From NCBI RefSeq assembly GCF_965200585.1, contig NZ_OZ241361.1: DNA of 64,000 nucleotides; one strand, given 5' to 3'. This DNA is from Bacterioplanoides sp965200585. Lineage in GTDB: Bacteria; Pseudomonadota; Gammaproteobacteria; Pseudomonadales; Oceanobacteraceae. This document shows, in pieces, positions 16,377 through 24,453 of the stretch (positions are counted from its first letter, which is position 1; every line of letters begins with the position of its first letter). The notes beneath the pieces are model-generated. The model saw nothing but the letters and a program-made list of their open reading frames with translations, had not been told where the DNA came from and searched no databases. The translations under genes were made by a program, and so were the position numbers.

Positions 16377-17617
16377 GACTGTTGCAGCGATGGCTGGTGC
16401 TGGCAGGACTGAGCCTGATGATGAGTGCCTGTAGCAGTATGGCGACCACAGAAAAAGCGGCCATTCCCTCCGATGTACAGCCACTGCTGGTGGTGATTAA
16501 AGATTCACGCGGAGAACAAAAGCGTCATGCCATTCCCGGCCCGGGGTATCAGCCAACCATGGCGTACCAGAATGATCCGGCACTGGCGCGCCTGACCGAA
16601 AAAATAGCACGTCATTATCAGCTGACGGTATTTCAGCAATGGCCAATTCGCTCATTACGACTGCATTGTTTTTTAATTGCACCACCCCAGGCGGAAACGT
16701 TAAAACAATTAGAAAACGATCCGGACGTTTTATGGGTACAACCGTTTAATGAGTACAGCGTACAAAGCAGCAAAAAATACCCGCAGTACGATGAAATAAA
16801 ACGCTACTTTGATCATTCACATCAGGACGTAACGGATGTGAGTGTGGCCGTAATTGATACCGGACTGGATCGTGAACACCCGGCATTGCAGGGCAGTGAA
16901 CTGAGTTATTTCGACTTTGTGGGTGAACGCAGCGATATGCCATCACATCAGGAAAAACACGGGCTGGCAGTCACTGGCCTGATGGCGGCACAGCCTGCTA
17001 AGCCAACAAATAATCAGTCTGGGGCTGTTGCAGGTTTAGTTACCGGACTGATTTATCAGGCTGATTTTTATCATTTACGTGGCTGCTGGCAGGTGTCGGA
17101 TGGTGGCGGCCGTTGTAATACCTTAACGCTGGCACTAGCACTGGATAAAGCCGCTGAATTACAGCCGGATATCCTTAACCTCAGTTTAACTGGCCCGGAA
17201 GATCGGGTGCTCACCGAATTAAGCCAGCATTTACAGCAACAGGGCACTCTGATTATTTCAGCATATGATGAACACCGCTCAGCGCAGCAGCGGTTTCCCA
17301 CTCCGGGGAATGGAGTGCTTTATATCTCAGGGGTTTCAACTGACCTGTCGGAATTATCCCGGCAACATCCTAATGTGATTACCGCGCCCAGATCGGCCCT
17401 TAGTCTGGCTCCGGATCAGGGCTACGATGTTATCAGCGGTCATTCTATCGCCACGCCACATATCAGTGCCGTGGCGGCGCGTGTTATGAGCCTTCATCCG
17501 GAATTAAATCGCAATCAGGTGGTCGAAAAAATACGGCGCTGGTCGGGGAGGTATTTTTCTGAGCAAGAGCCGCCTGATAAAACTTTAACGCATAAAAGGT
17601 ACAGCGATGAGAAATAG
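16373..17617 (+). CDS. Subtilisin-like (S8) serine protease, lipoprotein
   Basis: A 414-residue lipoprotein (lipobox MSAC, Cys-20). Residues 65-128 look like an I9-type prodomain ('HYQLTVFQQWPI', 'LKQLENDPDVLWVQP'). The S8 catalytic triad is visible: Asp-162 in 'VIDTGLD', His-196 in 'EKHGLAVTGL' and Ser-358 in 'GHSIATPHIS'. At the usual oxyanion-hole position the sequence 'ISAYDEH' appears to carry Asp instead of Asn, as in some kexin-like enzymes; alignment would be needed to be sure. It is probably anchored in the envelope facing the periplasm. The ATGA overlap with the anti-sigma gene and the 11-base overlap with the barrel gene put it in one transcript, suggesting a role in signalling rather than bulk proteolysis. 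Confidence 0.88.
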   Translation: MRLLQRWLVLAGLSLMMSACSSMATTEKAAIPSDVQPLLVVIKDSRGEQKRHAIPGPGYQPTMAYQNDPALARLTEKIARHYQLTVFQQWPIRSLRLHCFLIAPPQAETLKQLENDPDVLWVQPFNEYSVQSSKKYPQYDEIKRYFDHSHQDVTDVSVAVIDTGLDREHPALQGSELSYFDFVGERSDMPSHQEKHGLAVTGLMAAQPAKPTNNQSGAVAGLVTGLIYQADFYHLRGCWQVSDGGGRCNTLTLALALDKAAELQPDILNLSLTGPEDRVLTELSQHLQQQGTLIISAYDEHRSAQQRFPTPGNGVLYISGVSTDLSELSRQHPNVITAPRSALSLAPDQGYDVISGHSIATPHISAVAARVMSLHPELNRNQVVEKIRRWSGRYFSEQEPPDKTLTHKRYSDEK

Positions 17618-18311
17618 CCATCCTGTCGTTTTATTAATCATTCTTAACGTGTTTTTATCCAGCCAGTCATCAGCCACTGAGCTGGATTTTAGTCGTTTAA
17701 GCCTGGGTGCTCAGTGGCAGAAAAACCGCCTGTATTATGGTCAGACCGAAACTCAGAATAATCCCTCTCTGAATCTGTATTCCCGCTACGAACTGTCACG
17801 CTACAGCTACATTGGTGCAGATATTAATGAAGCACAAGCCGATGGCCAGCGGCAGCGACATCGCAATATTAATGGCTTTCTGGCAGCGGATTATCCGATT
17901 CTGGATGGACGCCTTTATGTCGGCGGCAGCATTAAACAACGCTGGTTTTTAAATGCCGGACAAAACTGGAATTATCACGAATGGGGCGCACAGCTCTGGC
18001 ACCCATCGGGTGTGGTGTTACGGGCGGAATATGCGCCTGATTTTTACCACCTGAGCACATCGGCACTGTTATTACACACTGGTATCACTCGCGCATTTAA
18101 CGACCAATGGTACTGGCAGGCACAGGCCAATCGCTTTTCTTCCCCGGAATCGGATAAAGCTTTTTTTTATCAGGCTGGACTAGGATTTAACCATGGCCGT
18201 TGGAATATTGAGGCGGGCTTTTACTATGCCCCTAAGCCTGATTTATCCGTGCCAGGGGGGCGAATAGAGCCATCGCAAATATTGTTGCAAACGAGCTGGG
18301 CGATTTTTTAG
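17607..18311 (+). CDS. Outer-membrane beta-barrel protein, unknown
   Basis: A 234-residue protein with a signal peptide (cleavage near 'SSATEL'). The mature part consists of alternating hydrophobic and polar residues rich in Tyr/Trp, as in membrane beta-strands: 'LYYGQTE', 'LNLYSRYELSRYSYIGADI', 'WNIEAGFYYAPKP'. It ends in 'LLQTSWAIF', an aromatic C-terminal residue typical of the BAM insertion signal. The size suggests an eight- to ten-stranded barrel. As last gene of the sigma/anti-sigma/protease operon it may be the outer-membrane sensor or target of that system. No named family recognised. Confidence 0.75.
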   Translation: MRNSHPVVLLIILNVFLSSQSSATELDFSRLSLGAQWQKNRLYYGQTETQNNPSLNLYSRYELSRYSYIGADINEAQADGQRQRHRNINGFLAADYPILDGRLYVGGSIKQRWFLNAGQNWNYHEWGAQLWHPSGVVLRAEYAPDFYHLSTSALLLHTGITRAFNDQWYWQAQANRFSSPESDKAFFYQAGLGFNHGRWNIEAGFYYAPKPDLSVPGGRIEPSQILLQTSWAIF

Positions 18312-18446
18312 GGAGTGGATTCAAATCATAGTCCAATCTATATTTTAATCTTGATACTTCCATTCTAAACTAATATTTAACCTCTCCTGGGAAAAATAAC
18401 AGTCTATTAGAGGAGAACTTCCCTTCTGTCTCATATGCCTAGAATT

Positions 18447-18926
18447 TCAATATTCAGCATGACTCTCTACAACTTTGGTACCTGCTACAAGGTCATGGAT
18501 ACACCTGTGGTCTTTCCGGAAGATAAACAAAATGTTGATGACATTAAGTATGCCGCCAATAAATGGAATATAGGGGAATCCCCATAATACAAGGTAGCGC
18601 TTTAATAACAGTTCTTTGATTGTTGGCTTGCTGCCATCCAATTTGATAATTCGAATATTAAGAACGTATTTACCAATGGTTTGAGCGTTGTTTTTCAGAT
18701 ATTTCCAATTAATGGCAAAGTATAAGGTAAAGCTAATGGTGAAATTTGTTAATGTTAAAATAAATGGTGGTTTTTGACCATTTTGAACGTAATCAAAGAT
18801 TCCTAAAAAGTAGCTTATAGGCCCCATTAGTGTAAACAGTATTATACAGTCTAATATTAATGCCCCGAGCCTTGTACCTCTCCATGCTAATTCCGTTGTT
18901 TCTTCTGTTTTCACGACTTCTTCCAT
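18447..18926 (-). CDS. RDD-family membrane protein
   Basis: A 159-residue inner-membrane protein with three or four hydrophobic segments. The RDD signature is visible: 'LAWRGTRLGALILDCII' (Arg and Asp in the first helix), then 'NNAQTIGKYVLNIRIIKLDG' and a C-terminal 'RKDHRCIHDLVAGTKVV'. The start ATG 18926 has GGAAG six bases upstream. Function of the family is mostly unknown; some members are ion antiporters. The gene is AT-rich relative to the sigma operon and begins the accessory stretch containing the Rhs fragment. Confidence 0.85.
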   Translation of the reverse strand: MEEVVKTEETTELAWRGTRLGALILDCIILFTLMGPISYFLGIFDYVQNGQKPPFILTLTNFTISFTLYFAINWKYLKNNAQTIGKYVLNIRIIKLDGSKPTIKELLLKRYLVLWGFPYIPFIGGILNVINILFIFRKDHRCIHDLVAGTKVVESHAEY

Positions 18927-19359
18927 AGTTACTTCCGTTTAATTTATAGTTAACATCCAAGGAAAGCTCGTCTAAGCATCAATCTTCCTTATTTTCATTT
19001 TGATCCGACCTATACTGCCGAACCTGGCAGACATTTTATACTGCCTTTCTATGATGCTCATTATTTTTGCCTCCCAATCTTGTCATTGATTCGTTAATTT
19101 TTAGTACTAAGAATTCGTTTCTGATGAGAGGAACTCAAATGATATTTCATTCTTGTGAATGAGCTTTATAGTTAGTGACTGCTCATAGTCTACTCCTGTA
19201 CCAACCTGATATCTGGGTAAGAATTATTTGGCTTTTAATATGTAACCAATTGATTTTGTTAGGATTAATTCTTTTCAAAAAAGTGCGCGGACTCATTTTT
19301 GGTGCTCAAGTTATAACCTATAGATAAGTTAGCCCAGTACATCGTTGTTCTGAAATTAG
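18927..19359. other. Gene-free AT-rich stretch before the Rhs fragment
   Basis: About 430 AT-rich bases with no convincing reading frame in any direction. It probably holds decayed DNA from the insertion that brought the Rhs tip, whose coding similarity starts abruptly near 19,375. I see no terminal repeats, tRNA or transposase remnant. Confidence 0.5.
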
Positions 19360-20292
19360 CGCCGACTCACTCTCCGCGACCCAGGCGCTAGCCTGCAAGG
19401 CCAACAGTTTGCTCTGCATAACGACCATTTAGGGTCGGTGACATTAACCCTGAACGGCGATAATCAGGTACTGCAGCACAGCCACTATCAACCGTATGGT
19501 GATGCCGCCAACCTGCAATTATCAGCCCTTCAGCCGTATGGCTTTAGCGGGAAAGAACGTGATGACTCCGGGCTGCTGTATTTTGAAGCACGGTATTACG
19601 ATCCGCTGAGCGGGCGCTTTATCTCACCAGACCCGCTGTTTGGCGAGCAGATGGATAAGTGCCTGAGCTCGGTGATTGAGTGTAATTTGTATCAGTACAC
19701 CGGGAATAATCCGGTGAATTATGTTGATCCAACAGGTGAGGCATTTTTCTTATACCCACTTGCTGTTTTTGTGGTAAAAGAATTAGCGGCTGAGGCGGCG
19801 AGCCAAGCTACAGGTGGTGCTACAGATTTTCTTTCTGTTCGTCGATTGGGAACTAAAGCTGCAAAGTTTGCTAAAAATAAGCTCAGTGATGGTGTACAGA
19901 AAGCAAATAAGGATATAGCTAGAACTAAATCTAAGCCCGAAGTTGATGATGTTACAAACAATGCAAAGACCTATCAGACGTATACCAAGACAAATCCTAA
20001 AACAGGAGAAGTCTACACTGGTCGAACTAGTGGTACCGGAACCCCTGAACAAAATATAGCTCGACGTGATGCGAATCATCATATGAATGATAAAGGGTTT
20101 GGTCCTGCTGTATTGGATAAGTCTTCAGCAAATCGTCATGCCGTAAGGGGACGAGAGCAACAACTAATTCAAGCAAATGGCGGAGCTAAGTCGATGGGAG
20201 GAACATCAGGTAATGCGATTAATGGTGTCTCTCCGCTTAATCCTCGAGGGCCGAAATACCGTCTAGAAGCATTTCGAGAGTTTGATGAATAA
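19360..20292 (+). pseudogene. Displaced Rhs C-terminal tip with toxin domain
   Basis: The frame is closed upstream by TAG at 19357-19359. From about 19,380 it encodes the end of an Rhs core: 'LQGQQFALHNDHLGSV', 'YGFSGKERDDSGLLYFEARYYDP' (in pieces), the hallmark 'DPLSGRFISPDP', then 'NPVNYVDPTGEA'. After that junction comes a variable C-terminus: a hydrophobic linker, then 'YTKTNPKTGEVYTGRTSG', 'RDANHHMNDKGFGPAVLDKSS', 'RGREQQLI' and 'GGTSGNAINGVSPLNP'. The 'YTGRTSG' segment followed by Arg and Glu residues suggests a GIY-YIG/URI-like nuclease toxin, which is inference. It lacks the main Rhs cage and any start, so it looks like an orphan tip module available for recombination into a full rhs gene. 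The immunity gene overlaps its stop by one base. Confidence 0.8.
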
Positions 20293-20750
20293 TGGCAAGA
20301 GCAAAGAAAATAAAGCGAAAAGTTGGAGACGTTCTGGTAATCAAATTAGAGGATGGAAGCTTTTCTTTTGGACGAGTTTTGGAAGAGCCTTTAATTGCGT
20401 TTTATGATTGTAAGTCGGTTGATAAATTGAGCTTAGAAGAGATAGTTTCTAAGCCAATTATCTTCAAAGTTTGGGTAATGAATAGTGCTGTTGAGTCGGG
20501 GCGCTGGGAAGTTTTGGGTAATGAGCCTTTAGATCAAGGGCTTGAGGAGATACCTAAGTTTTTCAAACAAAGCCCATTAAATAAAAAGTTCTCTATTTAT
20601 TATCAGGGAGTAGAAACTCCTTCAACTAAAGAGGAATGCCAAGAGCTAGAACGTGCGGCTGTTTGGGATCCTGAGCATGTTGAAGACAGGTTGAGAGATC
20701 ATTATGAAGGTGTTCCCAATCAATGGGTTGAATCTCTTAAAGCACAATAA
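20292..20750 (+). CDS. Imm26-like immunity protein
   Basis: A 152-residue cytoplasmic protein whose ATG overlaps the stop of the Rhs tip (TAATG), the standard toxin-immunity arrangement. The N-terminus 'KRKVGDVLVIKLEDGSFSFGRVLEEP' followed by 'AFYD' matches the start of the Imm26 family (K.GDv..i.L.dG...fGrVl). The remainder is acidic. It presumably neutralises the nuclease-like domain of the overlapping tip gene in this cell or against kin. The gene seems intact although its toxin is a fragment, as expected if the cell keeps resistance to siblings with a functional toxin. A terminator follows. Confidence 0.75.
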   Translation: MARAKKIKRKVGDVLVIKLEDGSFSFGRVLEEPLIAFYDCKSVDKLSLEEIVSKPIIFKVWVMNSAVESGRWEVLGNEPLDQGLEEIPKFFKQSPLNKKFSIYYQGVETPSTKEECQELERAAVWDPEHVEDRLRDHYEGVPNQWVESLKAQ

Positions 20751-20755
20751 ACTAT

Positions 20756-20783
20756 AAGCCCGCACGATGCGGGCTTTCTTTTA
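20756..20783 (+). terminator. Rho-independent terminator after the Imm26 gene
   Basis: Stem AAGCCCGCA / TGCGGGCTT with a three-base loop and TTCTTTT tail, five bases after the stop codon. Confidence 0.85.
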
Positions 20784-20839
20784 TCCGTTAGCCTTTTGTC
20801 TTCCTGAATCCCAGCGCCTTCAAAATTCCTTACAAGCAA

Positions 20840-21003
20840 ATTACAAGGACATCCATCTTCAAATTACAAGGACATCCATCTTAACTTTTAATTGGTTAAG
20901 TTTTTCTGCCAATCATTGACAAGCCTCAACAGAATTACAAGGATATCCATCTTAACTTTTAATTGGTTAAGTTTTTCTGCCAATCATTGGCAGGCCTCAG
21001 CGA
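20840..21003 (+). repeat. Tandem REP-like hairpin repeats beside a Y1 transposase
   Basis: Two ~70-base units (20863-20933 and 20934-21003), over 90% identical, follow a truncated first unit (20840-20860). Each begins ATTACAAGGACATCCATCTT (GATATCC in the last) and contains two small hairpins: CTTAAC...GTTAAG and GCCA-ATCAT-TGGC (second is imperfect in the middle unit). Their position next to the REP-associated transposase gene suggests that they are its substrates. Confidence 0.75.
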
Positions 21004-21136
21004 TACGCTCAATTATGAAATTTCGGGGTGGTTGTTATTGAAGGGATACGATTTTAGTTAAAAATGATGAATATCAGACATGACGAAAAATCGAAGTGCT
21101 TCGATTGCTATTGTTTTAACCGTTTACCAGCCAGAA

Positions 21137-22132
21137 TCAGCCAATAGCGGCTTTACATCGGCTTAGCCCGGGCGGTCGTTGATAATTCAGAGTCTCACAG
21201 GCCAAACGAAGGCTTTGTTCGCCGCCAGCAAAGGTCTTGAAGCATTGCTCAAAATGTTCAGTCATCGTTAACCATTGAGAATCGTCAATGCCTAAGCGGG
21301 CGAGGATGTTTTCTGAGCTTTTTGCAATAGCGCCGCGCTTATCGTGGCGTAAAACTCGTCCAGTCCAGTCAACCAGTTCCAGGTAATCAGTCAATCGCAT
21401 TTGAATACCCTTGGGTATGTTCTGTCTGGGATTACCAACAAAGGGTAATAAAAAGTCAGCCTGTTGATTCGAATGGTTGGGTTGCTTAACTGTTTGCGCT
21501 TTTTCAGCACGACGTTTAACCGACGTGTGATCTGAGGATTCTGGTGTGTTAGCCATTTTGGCTCGCACTGGATTTAAATCGACATAAGCCATACACGCCG
21601 CCAACGCGGCCTCGTCTAATAGTGCTTGAGATTTGAAACGACCCTCCCAAAATCGGCCTGTACATTCATCTTCAGCATTCGCTTCGCGTGCAATTGCCTC
21701 ATTTAAAATCCGCATAAACCAGCTGATGCTGGATAAGCGTGAGCGCCATTCTTCGATATAAATTTGTAAGCGAGCACGTTGGGCGTTATCCAGTGTTTCA
21801 CCTTTGAGAAAACGCTGAGAAAATAAATTTCCTTTAAACAGGGTATGCCAGCGTTCAACCACTTCAGTGTCTGTCCAACTTTTAGCCTGTTGAGAGTCAA
21901 TAAACAGCACTACATGGTAATGATTACTCATGATGGCATATGCGGCGATATCAATCGCAAAAACCCGGGGCAAAGAGAGAAGTTTATCTTCTAACCAGTT
22001 CCTGCGATGCTCGTAACATTGTCCGGTTGAATGATCAGTACCACATAAAAATGCACGACGAACGCAGCGCGAGATGCAATGATAATATGGCGTTGCTTCG
22101 GTTGAGATATGATGGCTTCTGGGCTTAGTCAT
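21137..22132 (-). CDS. REP-associated Y1 (HUH) transposase
   Basis: A 331-residue IS200-like single-strand transposase of the RAYT type. The HUH motif appears in 'YAIMSNHYHVVLF', and the RAYT-typical 'FWEGRFKSQALLDE' and 'AYVDLNPVRAKMA' follow. Such enzymes cut single-stranded DNA at hairpins through a tyrosine and are thought to spread REP sequences. It is longer than IS200 TnpA (~150) because of a C-terminal extension seen in marine gammaproteobacterial members. The gene is intact. Tandem hairpin repeats lie just downstream (20,840-21,003). I see no IS-like ends, consistent with RAYT genes being mostly single-copy and domesticated. Confidence 0.9.
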   Translation of the reverse strand: MTKPRSHHISTEATPYYHCISRCVRRAFLCGTDHSTGQCYEHRRNWLEDKLLSLPRVFAIDIAAYAIMSNHYHVVLFIDSQQAKSWTDTEVVERWHTLFKGNLFSQRFLKGETLDNAQRARLQIYIEEWRSRLSSISWFMRILNEAIAREANAEDECTGRFWEGRFKSQALLDEAALAACMAYVDLNPVRAKMANTPESSDHTSVKRRAEKAQTVKQPNHSNQQADFLLPFVGNPRQNIPKGIQMRLTDYLELVDWTGRVLRHDKRGAIAKSSENILARLGIDDSQWLTMTEHFEQCFKTFAGGEQSLRLACETLNYQRPPGLSRCKAAIG

Positions 22133-22331
22133 TATCTCACTCCATGAGTTCGGATCAGCTGAGAGTAATGGAATGGTGGTTTATTGCACAATCGGGAAAA
22201 AGTGTTAGGGTGGGTGTCCCAATTTTTCGTGGATGATGGTTGATAGCATTGTTCTGATTCTATTGGTGTTTAAGCTATCACCAAGAATCAAGGTGGGCAA
22301 GCACAACAAGAAACAGTGCCGGGCGCTTCAA

Positions 22332-24302
22332 TTACGGATTAGCCTCCTGCAAAAGCAACGCACTATCAGGGCGGCACTGGCAAGCCAGGGTATAACCTGC
22401 CGCTTGCTCCCGTTGCGAAAGCCCGGCAATACCCACCGGTAATGCCTGAGTATCACCCTGTTGTATCTTCATTTTACAGCTGCCACATGAACCTGAACCA
22501 CAGCCCTGGGGTAATTCAATGCCCTGATCATTAGCAACTTCCAGAATCGTCTGATTCGCCGCTACCTTCAGTGTGTGTTGTGCACCATCGTTTAAAAAAA
22601 TATGCACCGCATGGGTGAACCCTTTCGCCGGAGTAATACGACTGCGGAACAGCTCGCTATGAATTCGTTGTGGTTGAATGCCCGATTGTTGCAGCGCTGT
22701 TTGCGTCATATCGTTAAAGTCAGATGGGCCACAAATATAATAATCGCTATCGGAATTTTGCTGTTTTACAACGTCAGCAATCATCTCAGGTGTTAGCCGC
22801 TGAGAGTCTGTATCGGCTGTGTCTGGGGCGCTGTTTTGGTCGATGCTTTGTGAAAAAAGCAGCTGTAATGTCAGCTGTTTTGGATACAATTTTTGCAGCT
22901 GCTGAAGGCGTGTTAATAACATCGCACGCTCTGGAGTACGGTTGCAATAAATCAGTTTAATTTGGGGAGCATTTGGCTGTTGCAGTGCTGCTTCACAAAT
23001 CGCCATCATAGGAGTGATACCACTACCAGCGGCGAATAATACCAAGTCAGACGCCGGGCTGGCTGACTCAGTCTGTAGCGGCTCGTCCTGTAGCGGCGGA
23101 TACTGAAACTCACCATAAGGCCCTTGCACAATCAGCTCATCGCCCGCTTTTAGTGTCTGGTTGATATAGCGCGATAATGTTCCGTCGCTGACTTCCCGCA
23201 CGGCAATACGTAATTCACCTGTATGAGGGGCGCTGCATAACGAATAAGCCCGGCTAACCTGTTGCTGGTTCAGCCATTTGCTCACCAGTACATATTGCCC
23301 GGCGCGATAATTCAGACGCTCGTTATTCGGCAATGCCAGCACCACTTCAACCGCATCGGGGCACAAACGATGAACCGCTGTGACGGTCAGCGAGGCATGT
23401 ACCGAGTTTTGTTGATCATTCAGGGTATGAGCAAATTCAGACTGCAATAAACGCGGCCGCGATGCACCATACAAAGACTCAATCGGAGATTGTTTGGCAT
23501 CCAGATCCGGCACAATACGATGGTATAAATCCTCGTAACGATACCAGGGCACACGTGGGTATAAGTGATGCACCAGATGGTAGCTTTGTGCCAGTGTCAG
23601 CCATTTGGTTACCGTACCTAAAATCACCCGGGAATTATGATGACGATCCAGCGATTTATGCGGATGGTGCGGCAAAAAGTCGTAAAAGAACACCAGCGCA
23701 AACATGGAAATAAAAGCCGGAATAATGGCAAAAAACAGCACTTCACGGCCATAACCGGATGCCAACAACAGCACGACAGTTGTGTTGGTGAACAGCATAT
23801 ACAGAGCGCTGCTGACATAGGTCTGACGATAATGTGGGTTATGACGCAAGGGCGACAGCGCCATCCAGTGATATTTAAACGGCACCAGATAAATGCGCAG
23901 TAGTGTCTGATACCAGCGTTGTCCGGATGGAAAATAATCTGGGTCGCGCGCCGGATCATTGGTATAGGCATGATGGCGTTCGTGCATTCGTTGTAGCAAA
24001 CGATAAGGTAATAACAAGAACGGAAGGGTGCTGATCCAGCCGATGCCGTCGGCAATCCACTGTGGCCCGGCCCCCATCTGAATAATGGAACCATGGCAGG
24101 CTTCGTGTGCCACCGAGAAGCTGGCAAATGCCAGATAAGCACACATCAAGCAGGCCAGCCAGTAGGGCAGATGGCCCAGTAAGGCACCGCCAATGGCCAC
24201 ACCATAGCCAACGATAATACCGAGAAATAACGCGATATTGCCCCAGGCAATCGCGGGGGCGTGATCCTGCCATAACGCATCATAATGAATTGTTTTATCC
24301 AT
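22332..24302 (-). CDS. Fatty-acid desaturase/hydroxylase fused to ferredoxin reductase and 2Fe-2S ferredoxin
   Basis: A 656-residue protein carrying a whole electron chain. Residues 1-270 form a membrane di-iron desaturase/hydroxylase domain with His boxes HEACH (66-70), HERHH (107-111) and HLVHH (242-246) between hydrophobic helices. About 300-550 is an FNR-like reductase: 'RAYSLCSAP' (FAD), 'VQGPYGEF' and 'FAAGSGITPMMAI' (NAD(P)H). The last 90 residues form a plant-type ferredoxin with C601, C606, C609 and C641. Electrons could flow from NAD(P)H via FAD and FeS to the di-iron site without partners. Substrate is unknown: fatty acyl chain, alkane or carotenoid are all possible. Divergent from an AraC regulator. 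Confidence 0.88.
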   Translation of the reverse strand: MDKTIHYDALWQDHAPAIAWGNIALFLGIIVGYGVAIGGALLGHLPYWLACLMCAYLAFASFSVAHEACHGSIIQMGAGPQWIADGIGWISTLPFLLLPYRLLQRMHERHHAYTNDPARDPDYFPSGQRWYQTLLRIYLVPFKYHWMALSPLRHNPHYRQTYVSSALYMLFTNTTVVLLLASGYGREVLFFAIIPAFISMFALVFFYDFLPHHPHKSLDRHHNSRVILGTVTKWLTLAQSYHLVHHLYPRVPWYRYEDLYHRIVPDLDAKQSPIESLYGASRPRLLQSEFAHTLNDQQNSVHASLTVTAVHRLCPDAVEVVLALPNNERLNYRAGQYVLVSKWLNQQQVSRAYSLCSAPHTGELRIAVREVSDGTLSRYINQTLKAGDELIVQGPYGEFQYPPLQDEPLQTESASPASDLVLFAAGSGITPMMAICEAALQQPNAPQIKLIYCNRTPERAMLLTRLQQLQKLYPKQLTLQLLFSQSIDQNSAPDTADTDSQRLTPEMIADVVKQQNSDSDYYICGPSDFNDMTQTALQQSGIQPQRIHSELFRSRITPAKGFTHAVHIFLNDGAQHTLKVAANQTILEVANDQGIELPQGCGSGSCGSCKMKIQQGDTQALPVGIAGLSQREQAAGYTLACQCRPDSALLLQEANP

Positions 24303-24453
24303 GATTGTGTACCCACTTATTTGAATTATTTTGAGGCGACTGAAATACCTTAACGCAGCTTTGGCTTGCCCGCCTTTTCACTCGATGACATTATCATTGT
24401 TATTAAGTGCCAAAGCGGGCGACCGATTCGCGACTGATACGAGAGGGGGCTGG

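Noticed and set aside
18927..19359. Decayed transposase or N-terminal Rhs sequence
   Set aside because: Translations in all frames are short and show no recognisable motif; similarity to Rhs begins only near 19,375.
20840..21003. CRISPR array
   Set aside because: Only two full units in direct contact without spacers; they contain hairpins and lie next to a Y1 transposase, not cas genes.
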